64,000 nt of DNA, from positions 1 through 64,000 of the forward strand of contig VXPQ01000018.1 in NCBI GenBank assembly GCA_009839485.1, written 5' to 3'. The position numbers were made by a program, and so were the translations under genes. This document shows, one piece after another, positions 44,892 to 52,946 of the stretch (its first letter is position 1; each line of letters starts with the position of its first letter). The notes below the pieces were generated by a model that was given only the letters and a program-made list of their open reading frames with translations, had not been told where the DNA came from and made no database searches. The DNA comes from Bacteroidetes bacterium SB0662_bin_6. GTDB taxonomy: Bacteria > Bacteroidota > Rhodothermia > Rhodothermales > VXPQ01.

Positions 44892-45716
44892 ATGGCGTTT
44901 TCCGGCGACGCAGTTTCTCCCGCTACGCTCCCTGATGCTCCCGCTATGCTCCCTGTTGCTCCCGCTGCGCTCCCTGTTGCCCCCGTGACGCTCCGCGCCG
45001 AGCGTCTCACGAAGCGGTACAAGAATCGCGACGTGGTGGACGATGTGAGCATCCACGTATCGCAGGGGGAAATTGTAGGTCTGCTCGGCCCGAACGGCGC
45101 CGGGAAAACGACTACGTTTCATATGATTGTCGGAATGGTTCGGCCCAACGCAGGGCGGATTTTTTTGGGAGAGCAGGACATTACGTCCATGCCGATGTAC
45201 AAACGGGCCCGTCTGGGTCTCGGCTACCTTGCCCAGGAAGCGTCCATTTTTTCGAAACTCTCCGTAGAGGACAACCTGCATGCGGTGCTTGAATTTCAGG
45301 GCATCGGGCGGGATGAGCGCCATGCCCGCGTCGATGGGCTGATTGCCGAATTCGGCCTCGAGCGCGTACGCCGCTCGAAAGGGTACGCCTTGTCGGGCGG
45401 CGAGCGGCGGCGCACCGAAATTATCCGCGCCATGGCCATCGAGCCGAAATTCTTTTTGCTGGATGAACCCTTTGCCGGCGTGGACCCCATCGCCGTGGAA
45501 GATATCCAGGCGGTGGTGGCCGGGCTGAAGGCGCGCGGCATCGGCGTACTCATTACCGATCATAATGTGCATGAGACGCTGGCTATTACGGATCGCGCCT
45601 GCCTGCTTTACGAGGGGCATATTCTGAAACAGGGCACTTCCGAGGCGCTTGCTCACGACCCGGAAGTACGTGAACGGTACCTCGGAGAGAAATTCACACT
45701 CGAACGGTACCAGTGA
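44892..45716 (+). CDS. lptB: LPS export ABC transporter ATP-binding protein LptB
   Basis: A 274-residue ATPase driving LPS extraction from the inner membrane. Walker A is [19 protein letters not shown]; the Q-loop region [12 protein letters not shown], signature [15 protein letters not shown] and Walker [16 protein letters not shown] complete the ABC domain, with the LptB-typical switch [10 protein letters not shown]. If the ATG at 44892 is used, residues 10-31 form a 7-residue tandem repeat of Pro/Ala/Leu ([21 protein letters not shown]). A GTG at 44985 gives 243 residues, the usual family size, and may be the true start. Confidence 0.92.
   Translation: MAFSGDAVSPATLPDAPAMLPVAPAALPVAPVTLRAERLTKRYKNRDVVDDVSIHVSQGEIVGLLGPNGAGKTTTFHMIVGMVRPNAGRIFLGEQDITSMPMYKRARLGLGYLAQEASIFSKLSVEDNLHAVLEFQGIGRDERHARVDGLIAEFGLERVRRSKGYALSGGERRRTEIIRAMAIEPKFFLLDEPFAGVDPIAVEDIQAVVAGLKARGIGVLITDHNVHETLAITDRACLLYEGHILKQGTSEALAHDPEVRERYLGEKFTLERYQ
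44926..44988 (+). repeat. Three tandem 21-bp repeats at the lptB N terminus
   Basis: Three 21-bp units, each beginning GCTCCCTG (44926, 44947, 44968), with a partial unit upstream. Each unit is itself two ~10-bp half-repeats (CTCCCTGNTG and CTCCCGCT). The period is a multiple of three and no stop is created, so the array can be read as seven-residue repeats or can sit in an untranslated leader of lptB. Confidence 0.8.
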
Positions 45717-45723
45717 AAGTACC

Positions 45724-45753
45724 TTGCCATCCGAATCGTATCCTGTAATTTGC
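45724..45753 (+). promoter_or_regulatory. Possible Bacteroidota-type promoter for aroF
   Basis: TTG at 45724 and TAATTTG at about 45747 are separated by roughly 19 bp, resembling the Bacteroidota primary-sigma pattern (TTG/TTTG and TAnnTTTG) with one base missing in the latter. It lies in the 201-bp gap upstream of the DAHP synthase ATG at 45918. Weak, pattern-based only. Confidence 0.3.
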
Positions 45754-45917
45754 CTGGGAACAGGCCGCTATATGAAACCGGGGATACGCCATACGGCGTT
45801 TATAGCGTACAGCGGGTTGTCTGTTGAATAAAAACGGAAACTACAGACCGTGCGGTGCGCCGCATTCGCTTACCCGGTTTTTCTGTCACACGCTTACCAA
45901 CCATTCCATTCCTTCCC

Positions 45918-46952
45918 ATGATCGTAGTTTTTCGGCCAGGCGCGGAAGAAAGCCGGATTCAGGACGTGATCGAGCGTCTGAACGAATACGGATTCGACGT
46001 ACACCGTTCCAGCGGAGTGAACCAGACGGTAGTGGGCGCCATTGGCGTGAAGCCCGAATTCGATCCCCGGAATATCCGGGTCATGGAGGGCGTGGCGGAG
46101 GTGTACCGGGTCACCGAGCCGTACAAGTTCGCCAGCCGGTCCTGGAAGAAAGAGAACACGGTGATCGACGTGGGGGGCGTACCCATAGGCGGCGAAGAAC
46201 TTATGGTGATGGCCGGCCCCTGTTCGGTCGAGGACGAACGGCAGATCGAAGATACGGCAGCGCATGTATCCGCCTGTGGGGCGGCGTTTTTACGCGGCGG
46301 CGCATTCAAGCCTCGGACTTCTCCCTATTCTTTTCAGGGCCTGGGGGAAGAGGGGTTGAAATTGCTGCGCGCCGCTGCCGACAGACATGGCCTCAAGACC
46401 ATTACCGAAGTGATGGAGGTTAGTCATATCGAACTGGTCGCCCGATATGCGGATATTTTGCAGATCGGCGCGCGCAACATGCAGAATTTTCCGCTTCTGA
46501 AAGAGGTCGGGAAACTGCGGAAGCCTGTTTTTCTGAAACGCGGTCCTGCGGCGACGATCAACGACTGGCTGATGAGCGCCGAGTATGTGCTTTCGGAAGG
46601 CAATCCGTACGTAATGCTGTGCGAGCGCGGTATCCGCACGTTCGAAACGTATACGCGCAATACGCTGGATCTGTCCGCAGTGCCGGTGATCAAAAAGAAC
46701 AGCCATCTTCCGATCATTGTCGACCCGAGCCATGGCACGGGCATACGAGGGAAAGTCATCCCGATGGCGCGCGCAGCGGTGGCTGCCGGGGCCGATGGGA
46801 TCATGGTAGAGGTGCATCCGAATCCCGATATGGCGAAAAGCGATGGTCCTCAGTCGCTCTATTTCGAGCAATTCGTTGAACTGATGGCGCAGGTCCGGCT
46901 CATTGCCCAGGCGATCGGACGAGGGGTTCGTGATGCGCCGGCTTTGGCCTGA
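45918..46952 (+). CDS. aroF: 3-deoxy-7-phosphoheptulonate (DAHP) synthase, class I-beta
   Basis: A 344-residue cytosolic enzyme starting the shikimate pathway from phosphoenolpyruvate and erythrose 4-phosphate. Residues 1-65 are a ferredoxin-like regulatory domain (MIVVFRPGAEESRIQDVIERL), as in Thermotoga-type enzymes. The barrel has VMAGPCSVED, RGGAFKPRTSPYSFQG, ILQIGARNMQNFPLLKEVG, PVFLKRGPAATI and DPSHGTGIRGKV, holding metal and phosphate ligands. The ATG at 45918 was chosen because upstream sequence to 45855 is not conserved in type. Symbol assignment between aroF and aroG is conventional. prfA follows after 15 bp. Confidence 0.94.
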   Translation: MIVVFRPGAEESRIQDVIERLNEYGFDVHRSSGVNQTVVGAIGVKPEFDPRNIRVMEGVAEVYRVTEPYKFASRSWKKENTVIDVGGVPIGGEELMVMAGPCSVEDERQIEDTAAHVSACGAAFLRGGAFKPRTSPYSFQGLGEEGLKLLRAAADRHGLKTITEVMEVSHIELVARYADILQIGARNMQNFPLLKEVGKLRKPVFLKRGPAATINDWLMSAEYVLSEGNPYVMLCERGIRTFETYTRNTLDLSAVPVIKKNSHLPIIVDPSHGTGIRGKVIPMARAAVAAGADGIMVEVHPNPDMAKSDGPQSLYFEQFVELMAQVRLIAQAIGRGVRDAPALA

Positions 46953-46967
46953 GGCGCCGCAGGGGCC

Positions 46968-48056
46968 ATGATTCGTCTGGATGCACTTCAGGAGATTAAA
47001 GATCGGTTCGAGGAGATCAACCGGCTGATGGCCCAGGGGGATGTGGCCACCGATCCACAGCGCCTCCGGGAATTGGGCCGGGAACGCACCACACTCGAAG
47101 GGATTGTCCAGGCCATCGACGCCTACGAGCGAACGACTTCGGAGCGGGACGATTTACGCGTCATACTGGCGGAGGAGCCGGATGCCGAACTGACGGATAT
47201 GGCCCGTACCGAATTGGAAACCATTGAGGCCAGACTACCCGCCATCGAGGCCGATCTGCGCCTGAAGATGATTCCCAAAGATCCGGAAGACGCCCGGGAT
47301 GCGATCCTCGAAATTCGTGCGGGAACCGGCGGGGACGAGGCCGGGCTTTTCGCCGGCGATCTGTACCGCATGTATCAGAAATTCGCCGAGGGCCGGGGGT
47401 GGAAGGTCGAAGCAATGAATGTGTCTCCGGGCGCAAAGGGTGGATTCAAAGAGATCGTGCTGTCGATTCGGGGGGAAGACGCATTTGGTTTTATGAAGTT
47501 CGAGAGCGGCGTGCATCGCGTGCAGCGCGTGCCGGTTACGGAATCTTCCGGGCGTCTGCATACGTCCGCCGCCACGGTGGCCGTGCTGCCGGAAGGGGAA
47601 GATATTGACGTACGCCTCGATCCCAACGAAATCAAGGTGGATGTGTATCGTTCGAGCGGTCCCGGCGGGCAGTCGGTCAATACGACGGATTCGGCGGTCC
47701 GCCTCACGCATGTGCCTACCGGTCTTGTCGTGACGTGCCAGGACGAAAAAAGCCAACACAAAAACAAGGAGAAGGCGCTTCGGGTACTGCGTTCTCGTCT
47801 CTACGAGCAGGAAATGGAAAAACGCCGGGCGGAGCGCAGCGAAGTCCGCCGGTCCATGGTGGGGTCCGGTGACCGTTCGGCCAAGATACGAACCTATAAT
47901 TTTCCCCAGGACCGCGTCACCGATCACCGCCTGGAGGGCGACGACAAGAATCATCCGCTCCACAAAGTGATGGACGGGGCGCTCGAGCAGATTATTACTG
48001 CGCTGCAAACCGCGGACAATATGGAGCAGTTGGCCGATTTAGCTTCCGGATCGTAA
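46968..48056 (+). CDS. prfA: Peptide chain release factor 1
   Basis: A 362-residue translation termination factor recognising UAA and UAG. The GGQ motif is in SSGPGGQSVNTTDSAVRLTH, and the anticodon-mimicking P-x-T tripeptide is PVT in RVQRVPVTESSGRLHTSAATV, which identifies RF1 rather than RF2. No frameshift is needed to read it, again unlike prfB. The usual neighbour prmC is not present; a GNAT gene follows after 138 bp. Confidence 0.97.
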   Translation: MIRLDALQEIKDRFEEINRLMAQGDVATDPQRLRELGRERTTLEGIVQAIDAYERTTSERDDLRVILAEEPDAELTDMARTELETIEARLPAIEADLRLKMIPKDPEDARDAILEIRAGTGGDEAGLFAGDLYRMYQKFAEGRGWKVEAMNVSPGAKGGFKEIVLSIRGEDAFGFMKFESGVHRVQRVPVTESSGRLHTSAATVAVLPEGEDIDVRLDPNEIKVDVYRSSGPGGQSVNTTDSAVRLTHVPTGLVVTCQDEKSQHKNKEKALRVLRSRLYEQEMEKRRAERSEVRRSMVGSGDRSAKIRTYNFPQDRVTDHRLEGDDKNHPLHKVMDGALEQIITALQTADNMEQLADLASGS

Positions 48057-48066
48057 CGGTACAGTT

Positions 48067-48107
48067 CCAGTGACTATCGGCCGGCCCAGTGACCTTATCC
48101 AGGTGAC
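48067..48107. repeat. Short direct repeats between prfA and the GNAT gene
   Basis: CCAGTGAC at 48067 and 48086 and CCAGGTGAC at 48099 are three near-copies in 41 bp. GACTAT (about 48072) and ATAGTC (about 48107) add a possible inverted repeat. They could be operator half-sites, but no regulator is known. The remainder of the 138-bp gap shows nothing else. Confidence 0.3.
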
Positions 48108-48194
48108 ATAGTCCGGCACAGGATCAATCAGGCGCTTTTCTCGTTTCTTTCGGTTCTGTCCGTTGCGAAAACGTCATTTCGAACGATACAATCC

Positions 48195-48785
48195 ATGCCC
48201 TTACCGGAACCTGCGCCGATACAGGACATCGATGTGATGGAGGAGGTGGTCATCATGGCGGCCCGGGACGAGCATGTCCGCTATGCGCCTGCGGTCAGTC
48301 GCCTTATCGAAGAGGCGGCGGCGGCCAGGGGGACCGGTATTGCCCAGCGCGCCCCGGAATATGTGCAGGCAAGGATTGAAGAAGGGAAGGCGGTCATTGC
48401 GCTGGCCGGCGACCGTCTGGCCGGATTTTGCTACATCGAGAGCTGGGATCACGGGAAGTATGTGGCTCATTCCGGGCTGATCGTGGCGCCGGATTTTCGC
48501 AAGATGGGGTTGGCGAAGAAAATAAAGCGACGGATTTTCGAGTTGTCGCGCGAAAAATACCCGGAGGCCCGGGTTTTCGGCATCACGACGAGTCTGGCCG
48601 TGATGAAGATAAACTCCGACCTCGGGTACAAGCCGGTGACGTTTTCCGAGTTGACGGACGACGACGTGTTCTGGGAAGGGTGCCGGAGTTGTCCCAACTA
48701 CGATGTGCTCACGCGCACCGAGCGCAAAATGTGTCTTTGCACCGGCATGTTGTACGATCCGAAGGAAGACAAGGGCAACGAGTAG
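48195..48785 (+). CDS. GNAT family N-acetyltransferase
   Basis: A 196-residue acetyltransferase. The acetyl-CoA region shows GLIVAPDFRKMGLAKKIKRRI. The C-terminal SCPNYDVLTRTERKMCLCTGMLYDP motif is characteristic of a Bacteroidota subgroup often found by arginine-biosynthesis genes and thought to act as N-acetylglutamate synthase. No arg genes are present here, so that role is inference. Cys residues in CRSCPNY and MCLCTGM could bind metal. The start at 48195 is ATG. It lies between prfA and the ribosomal protein operon without overlap. Confidence 0.75.
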   Translation: MPLPEPAPIQDIDVMEEVVIMAARDEHVRYAPAVSRLIEEAAAARGTGIAQRAPEYVQARIEEGKAVIALAGDRLAGFCYIESWDHGKYVAHSGLIVAPDFRKMGLAKKIKRRIFELSREKYPEARVFGITTSLAVMKINSDLGYKPVTFSELTDDDVFWEGCRSCPNYDVLTRTERKMCLCTGMLYDPKEDKGNE

Positions 48786-48954
48786 AAAGACGCCGGCAGT
48801 CCGGGAACGTCGTTTCGTTCCGGTCGTATGACGCCACGCATTTTTATGCCGGTTTCCGTAACCGTATGTCTTTTGGGTTCGTTTGTGCGCTGTAATTCAC
48901 AGTGTAATCCGAACAATGGAGCGCAGAACGGCAGCGGGAGTCGGCGCCATCCCT

Positions 48955-48976
48955 GCTCGCCGCAAGTGCGGCGGGC
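48955..48976 (+). promoter_or_regulatory. Strong hairpin in the rpsF leader
   Basis: GCTCGCCGC and GCGGCGGGC pair over 9 bp (one G-U) around the loop AAGT, 23 bp upstream of the rpsF start. Leaders of rpsF operons are known to bind the S6:S18 complex for autoregulation, and this GC-rich hairpin is a candidate. Whether the conserved S6:S18-binding motif is present could not be judged by eye. Confidence 0.4.
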
Positions 48977-48999
48977 GTGATTTTATTCCACAGGGAACT

Positions 49000-49683
49000 A
49001 TGTCTGAAAACACGTACGAAATTACGTATATCGTCAACAGCGTCCTCAGCGACGATCAGATCAGGAATCTGGTCGGTCGGGTTACGAAATTTATCGAGAA
49101 AGAGGGCGGCAATATCGTTGAAGTGGATGAGTGGGGGGCGCAGCGTCTTGCCTATCCCATCGACAAAAAGCGTACAGGGTACTATGTGAATGCCTATTTC
49201 GAGGCGGGAGGCGAACTGATCGCTCGTCTCGAACGTGCGTTGACCCTTGAGGACGATATTCTTCGCTTCCTCACGCTGAAAATGGATGCGGTCATGCTCC
49301 GTCACTATGAGGAGCGCAAGGAAGAAAGAGCGCGTGAGAAGGCGGAAGGCGCGAAAGAATCCGCCCCGGACAAGGAGGCGCAGGTTTCTGTTGCCCAGGA
49401 ACAGACGGAATCCCCGTCCGCTCCGAAGGAGGAAACGAAAACCGCCGAAGTATCTCCTGAGGAAACGAAAGCGGAGGCGCCTGCCGAGGAGAAGAAAGTC
49501 GAGGCATCCGCCAAGGAGGCAAAAGCTGGAGCAACCGCTGAGGAAACAAAAGTGGAGGCGCCCGCTGAGGAGAATAAAACCGAGGCATCTGCCAAGCAAG
49601 CGAAGGCTGAGACGCCTGCCTCGAAGGAAGAGGCTGAGGCCGAACCGTCCGCTGAGGACGCGAAAGCCTCCGATAAGGCATAA
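49000..49683 (+). CDS. rpsF: Small ribosomal subunit protein bS6 with long acidic tail
   Basis: A 227-residue 30S subunit protein. Residues 1-105 are a normal bS6 (YEITYIVNSVLSDDQIRNLV, WGAQRLAYPIDKKRTGYYV, LERALTLEDDILRFLTLKM). The remaining ~120 residues are a low-complexity Glu/Lys/Ala tail with imperfect repeats (EETKAEAPAEEKKVEASAKE), far longer than the short acidic tail of E. coli bS6. The frame opens at 48883, but the ATG at 49000 begins the conserved core. Operon order rpsF-rpsR-rplI is standard. The tail is probably disordered. Confidence 0.95.
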   Translation: MSENTYEITYIVNSVLSDDQIRNLVGRVTKFIEKEGGNIVEVDEWGAQRLAYPIDKKRTGYYVNAYFEAGGELIARLERALTLEDDILRFLTLKMDAVMLRHYEERKEERAREKAEGAKESAPDKEAQVSVAQEQTESPSAPKEETKTAEVSPEETKAEAPAEEKKVEASAKEAKAGATAEETKVEAPAEENKTEASAKQAKAETPASKEEAEAEPSAEDAKASDKA

Positions 49684-49725
49684 ATTCTCCGGGAAGCAGC
49701 TATCAGCATATTGACAGGATATTCC

Positions 49726-49935
49726 ATGACCGAAACCCGTTTCGATCCCGAAAACATCGATTTCGTCGATTACAAGGATATTGAGCTCCTGAAGCGCTAT
49801 CTCAACGAGCAGGGCAAGATTTTGCCCCGGCGTATCACGGGAGTGCCTCAGAAATTTCAGCGCAAGCTTACCCGGGCGGTAAAGCGCGCCCGTCACCTTG
49901 CCATGCTGCCGTTTGTGGCGGATAATGTTCGATAG
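49726..49935 (+). CDS. rpsR: Small ribosomal subunit protein bS18
   Basis: A 69-residue 30S protein that pairs with bS6. The core is [20 protein letters not shown] followed by [30 protein letters not shown], the universal bS18 signature. The ATG at 49726 was preferred to the TTG at 49711. It lies 42 bp after rpsF and 15 bp before rplI. No zinc-binding Cys are seen. Confidence 0.97.
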   Translation: MTETRFDPENIDFVDYKDIELLKRYLNEQGKILPRRITGVPQKFQRKLTRAVKRARHLAMLPFVADNVR

Positions 49936-49950
49936 GAGGGAACTACCGCG

Positions 49951-50403
49951 ATGAAGCTTTTATTGCTAAAGGACGTGGAAAACCTCGGGCACGAGGGAGA
50001 CATCGTGACGGTTCGGGACGGCTATGGCCGAAATTACCTGATTCCGGGCCGTATGGCGGTGATTGCTTCGGATTCCGTGGTTCGTCATCAACAAGAACTC
50101 GCACGCCAACGCGCAAGGAAAATTGCCCAGGAAGTTGAGGATGCGGCGCGCGTAAAGGAGCAACTGGAGGCTGCGAAAGTAGTCATTGCCGCGAAAGTCG
50201 GAAAGGAAAACCGGATTTTCGGGACAGTCACCCCGACGCAGATCGCGGAAGCGCTCGGTCAGCAGGGGTTCCGGATCGACCGCAGACATATCGAGCCCGA
50301 CGAAGACATTCGCATGCTCGGCGTCTATACGGCTACCGTGAAGGTACATAAGGAAGTCTCGGCAACACTCAAGGTCGAGGTGGTCCCTGAAACGGAAGCG
50401 TAG
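49951..50403 (+). CDS. rplI: Large ribosomal subunit protein bL9
   Basis: A 150-residue 50S protein. The N-terminal domain starts MKLLLLKDVENLGHEGDIVTV and continues with RDGYGRNYLIPGRMA. A long connecting helix (VVRHQQELARQRARKIAQEVEDAARV) leads to the C-terminal domain with FGTVTPTQIAEAL. Length and order are canonical. A GGAGG-type ribosome-binding site (TAGGAGGGAACTACCGCG) precedes the ATG, one of the few clear ones here. Confidence 0.97.
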   Translation: MKLLLLKDVENLGHEGDIVTVRDGYGRNYLIPGRMAVIASDSVVRHQQELARQRARKIAQEVEDAARVKEQLEAAKVVIAAKVGKENRIFGTVTPTQIAEALGQQGFRIDRRHIEPDEDIRMLGVYTATVKVHKEVSATLKVEVVPETEA

Positions 50404-50440
50404 ACGCGGCGGAATACGCCGGCGCCCGTCCCGCGTCCGG

Positions 50441-50460
50441 CATCGTGTTAACAGGCCCTA
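50441..50460 (+). repeat. Dispersed repeat, imperfect copy C
   Basis: CATCGTGTTAACAGGCCCTA matches the corresponding 20 bases of copies A and B at 18 positions. It ends 13 bp before the DsbD start codon, similar to the placement of copy B before PhyH. Confidence 0.65.
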
Positions 50461-50473
50461 GCCCACCACGATT

Positions 50474-52510
50474 TTGCGCCACTACGTTTTTGGATTTGTG
50501 CAGTGTCTCGCCCGCATAGGCTGGCTGGCTGCGCTTGTCCTGTGTACCGGGTTTGTGGGTGCGCAAGCGTTTGCGCAGGATTTCCTGTCTGCCACGGACT
50601 ATGTGACCTGGAACGTGTCGGTGGCCCCCGAAGAAGTTGCTTCCGGGGAAGCGTTCGAGGCGGTGATCGAAGCGGACATCTCGGAAGGCTGGAAGATGTA
50701 CGCGCTCGATTCGCCGCGTCCGAGTTTTGCCGTTGAGTTCACGTGGGAAGAAGAGGGTCTGTTGCCCGCAGGCCCCATGCGCCAGAGTACGCCCGTCGAG
50801 GCGCATGATCCCTGGTTTGACGCCACGGTGCGCTACTTCACCGGGCAGGCCCGGTTTACCGCCCCGTTCCGGATTGGAGAGGATGCCCCCGCGGGAAATC
50901 GCCCGCTCAACGGCGTCGTGCAGTTCATGATTTGCACCGAAGAGGTGTGTCTGCCCCCCACACCGGCGCCGCTCGAGGCCGTAGTACATGTTATCGGGGG
51001 TGGACTTGCCGTTCAGGGCTCCGTATCCGGCGCCGGGGCGGTGGTCGGGGACGAGGGGAACGACTCGCTTCGTTCCGTGCCCGATCTGGCCGGAGACAGC
51101 GCTCCCCTGGTCTTGTCTCCTGATTCGGCCACCGAAGACGACGGCGATGCGCACGCCGGCGGTCTGTGGCGCTTTATTCTGCTGGCGATCGGGGCCGGGC
51201 TTGCCTCGCTCCTGACACCCTGCGTGTTTCCGATGATTCCGCTGACCGTTTCCTGGTTTTCGAGGCATGCTTCGAAGCGTTCCGAATCGGTTCGTATGGC
51301 GCTGGCCTTCGGGGCGGCGATTGTCCTTACCTTCACGACGCTCGGCTTGCTGGCCGCTTCCCTGCTCGGCGCGGCCGGGGCGCATACCATTGCGGCCAAT
51401 CCATGGATCAATCTTTTCATCGCAGGGATATTCGCCGTGTTTGCGTTTTCGCTGCTCGGCATGTTCGAATTGACACTGCCGGGCCGTTTCGTCAATTACT
51501 TCAATCGTCAGGGGAACGAGCGGTCGGGGTATGCAGGCACATTTTTTATGGGGTTGACCCTGACGCTGGTGCATTTTTCCTGTACCGTTCCGTTTGTGGG
51601 GGGGCTGCTCGCGCTTGCCACAGCGACCGGCGAGTGGGTGTATCCCGTCATCGGTATGGTGGTCTTTTCGGCTACGTTTGCGGTGCCGTTCGTAGCATTC
51701 GCCCTGTTCCCGAAAGCGCTGCAATCATTGCCCGGAGCAGGATCCTGGATCCACCGCATTCAGGTTACACTGGGTTTCGTGGAGCTTGCCGCCGCCCTCA
51801 AGTTTTTGTCGAATGCCGACCTTGTTATGGGGTGGGGGCTGATTTCGCGGCCTGTGGCCATCGCCCTCGCCATGGTGATTTTCGGACTTGCCGGGTTTTA
51901 TCTGCTTGGCAAAATCCGGATGCCTCATGAGCCGGCAGCCCAACCTGTCGGAGCCGGACGGCTGCTTTTTGCCTCGGCTTTCCTGGGGATTTCCCTGTAT
52001 ATGCTGCCAGGTCTTTTTGGGGCGCCGTTGCCCGGGATCGATGCCTGGCTTCCTCCGGCGTCAGCAACGCAGACCGGATCCGGCGTGTTTTCGGGGCGCG
52101 CAGACGATGAGCCGGTCTGGAGTGAAGATATAGATGCGGCGTTCGAACAGGCGCAAAGCGCAGGCAAACCCGTGTTCATCGATTTCACGGGGTATACCTG
52201 TGCAAATTGCCGCCAGATGGAAACCAGTGTGTTTCGCGAGGAACCCGTGGCATCTCTGCTCCGGAACGATTTCGTGCTGCTGCGCCTCTATACCGACGCG
52301 CGCGATACCGGTCCGGCATTGCAGCAGTATCAGATTGCGTTGGCGGGTACCGTAGCGCTTCCGACCTATGTTATTGCGGATCCGTATTCCGGTATCCTTC
52401 TACACAGGCACACAGGAATCGCATCGGTTTCGGAATTCGCCGAATTTCTCCGGCAGGGCGCCGCCTTCGAGGCGGATGCGCCTGCGGCCTTTTTGCCCGG
52501 TTCTTCGTAA
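50474..52510 (+). CDS. dsbD: Thiol:disulfide interchange protein DsbD
   Basis: A 678-residue inner-membrane reductase passing electrons from cytosolic thioredoxin to the periplasm. A signal peptide (residues 1-35) is followed by a DsbD-alpha domain with MICTEEVCLPP. The membrane domain has about eight helices, with Cys in LASLLTPCVFPMIPLTVSW and VHFSCTVPFVGG. A C-terminal thioredoxin domain has CxxC in GYTCANCRQMETSVF. All three modules and their Cys pairs are recognisable. The start is TTG. Regulation is unknown; repeat copy C is immediately upstream. Confidence 0.94.
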   Translation: MRHYVFGFVQCLARIGWLAALVLCTGFVGAQAFAQDFLSATDYVTWNVSVAPEEVASGEAFEAVIEADISEGWKMYALDSPRPSFAVEFTWEEEGLLPAGPMRQSTPVEAHDPWFDATVRYFTGQARFTAPFRIGEDAPAGNRPLNGVVQFMICTEEVCLPPTPAPLEAVVHVIGGGLAVQGSVSGAGAVVGDEGNDSLRSVPDLAGDSAPLVLSPDSATEDDGDAHAGGLWRFILLAIGAGLASLLTPCVFPMIPLTVSWFSRHASKRSESVRMALAFGAAIVLTFTTLGLLAASLLGAAGAHTIAANPWINLFIAGIFAVFAFSLLGMFELTLPGRFVNYFNRQGNERSGYAGTFFMGLTLTLVHFSCTVPFVGGLLALATATGEWVYPVIGMVVFSATFAVPFVAFALFPKALQSLPGAGSWIHRIQVTLGFVELAAALKFLSNADLVMGWGLISRPVAIALAMVIFGLAGFYLLGKIRMPHEPAAQPVGAGRLLFASAFLGISLYMLPGLFGAPLPGIDAWLPPASATQTGSGVFSGRADDEPVWSEDIDAAFEQAQSAGKPVFIDFTGYTCANCRQMETSVFREEPVASLLRNDFVLLRLYTDARDTGPALQQYQIALAGTVALPTYVIADPYSGILLHRHTGIASVSEFAEFLRQGAAFEADAPAAFLPGSS

Positions 52511-52521
52511 GGTATCAGGTC

Positions 52522-52944
52522 ATGTTCCAGCGCGATCTGATCATGCGGGAGATCGAGCAGGCCATTCGGGTACTGCTCCATGTACTGGCGCAAACGTTTC
52601 GACTGAAGTCCGAAGAACGGTACGAAGAAGCCCTTGCGTACCTGCGTGAGGCATTCGGAGAAGCCGACCTTTCTCCCCGCCCGGTAGGCGAACTGTCGCC
52701 CCGTGAATTGGTCGCGCTTTGCCGGTATCCGCGCGGATTCGAGTACGGTCTTGCGCTTGCCATCGCCGATTTGCTGTGCGAGGAAGCCGATCTGCTGACG
52801 CAACTTGGATCGCTGCCGGAAGCCCGCGCCCGCGCTGCCGGGGCCCGGGCATTGTATGAGGAAGCGCTGGCTACGGAAGGGGCCGCGCTCCCGTTGGACA
52901 TTGCGCAGAGACTGGCGCGCGCCGAACGACTCGCAGAGGAATAA
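52522..52944 (+). CDS. Small helical protein of unknown function
   Basis: A 140-residue, probably all-helical cytosolic protein. It opens MFQRDLIMREIEQAIRVLLHVL, a pattern seen in the DUF6483 family of Firmicutes, so distant kinship is possible but unproven. It contains two or three TPR-like helices around RYEEALAYLREAFGEADLS and PEARARAAGARALYEEALATEG. It is 11 bp after dsbD and 2 bp before the DNA glycosylase, so it is almost certainly co-transcribed with both. No catalytic motif is seen. Confidence 0.65.
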   Translation: MFQRDLIMREIEQAIRVLLHVLAQTFRLKSEERYEEALAYLREAFGEADLSPRPVGELSPRELVALCRYPRGFEYGLALAIADLLCEEADLLTQLGSLPEARARAAGARALYEEALATEGAALPLDIAQRLARAERLAEE

Positions 52945-52946
52945 AT

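Noticed and set aside
49286-49714. Arg/Pro-rich frame overlapping the rpsF tail
   Set aside because: Alternate-frame translation of the repetitive rpsF tail; no independent start or domain.
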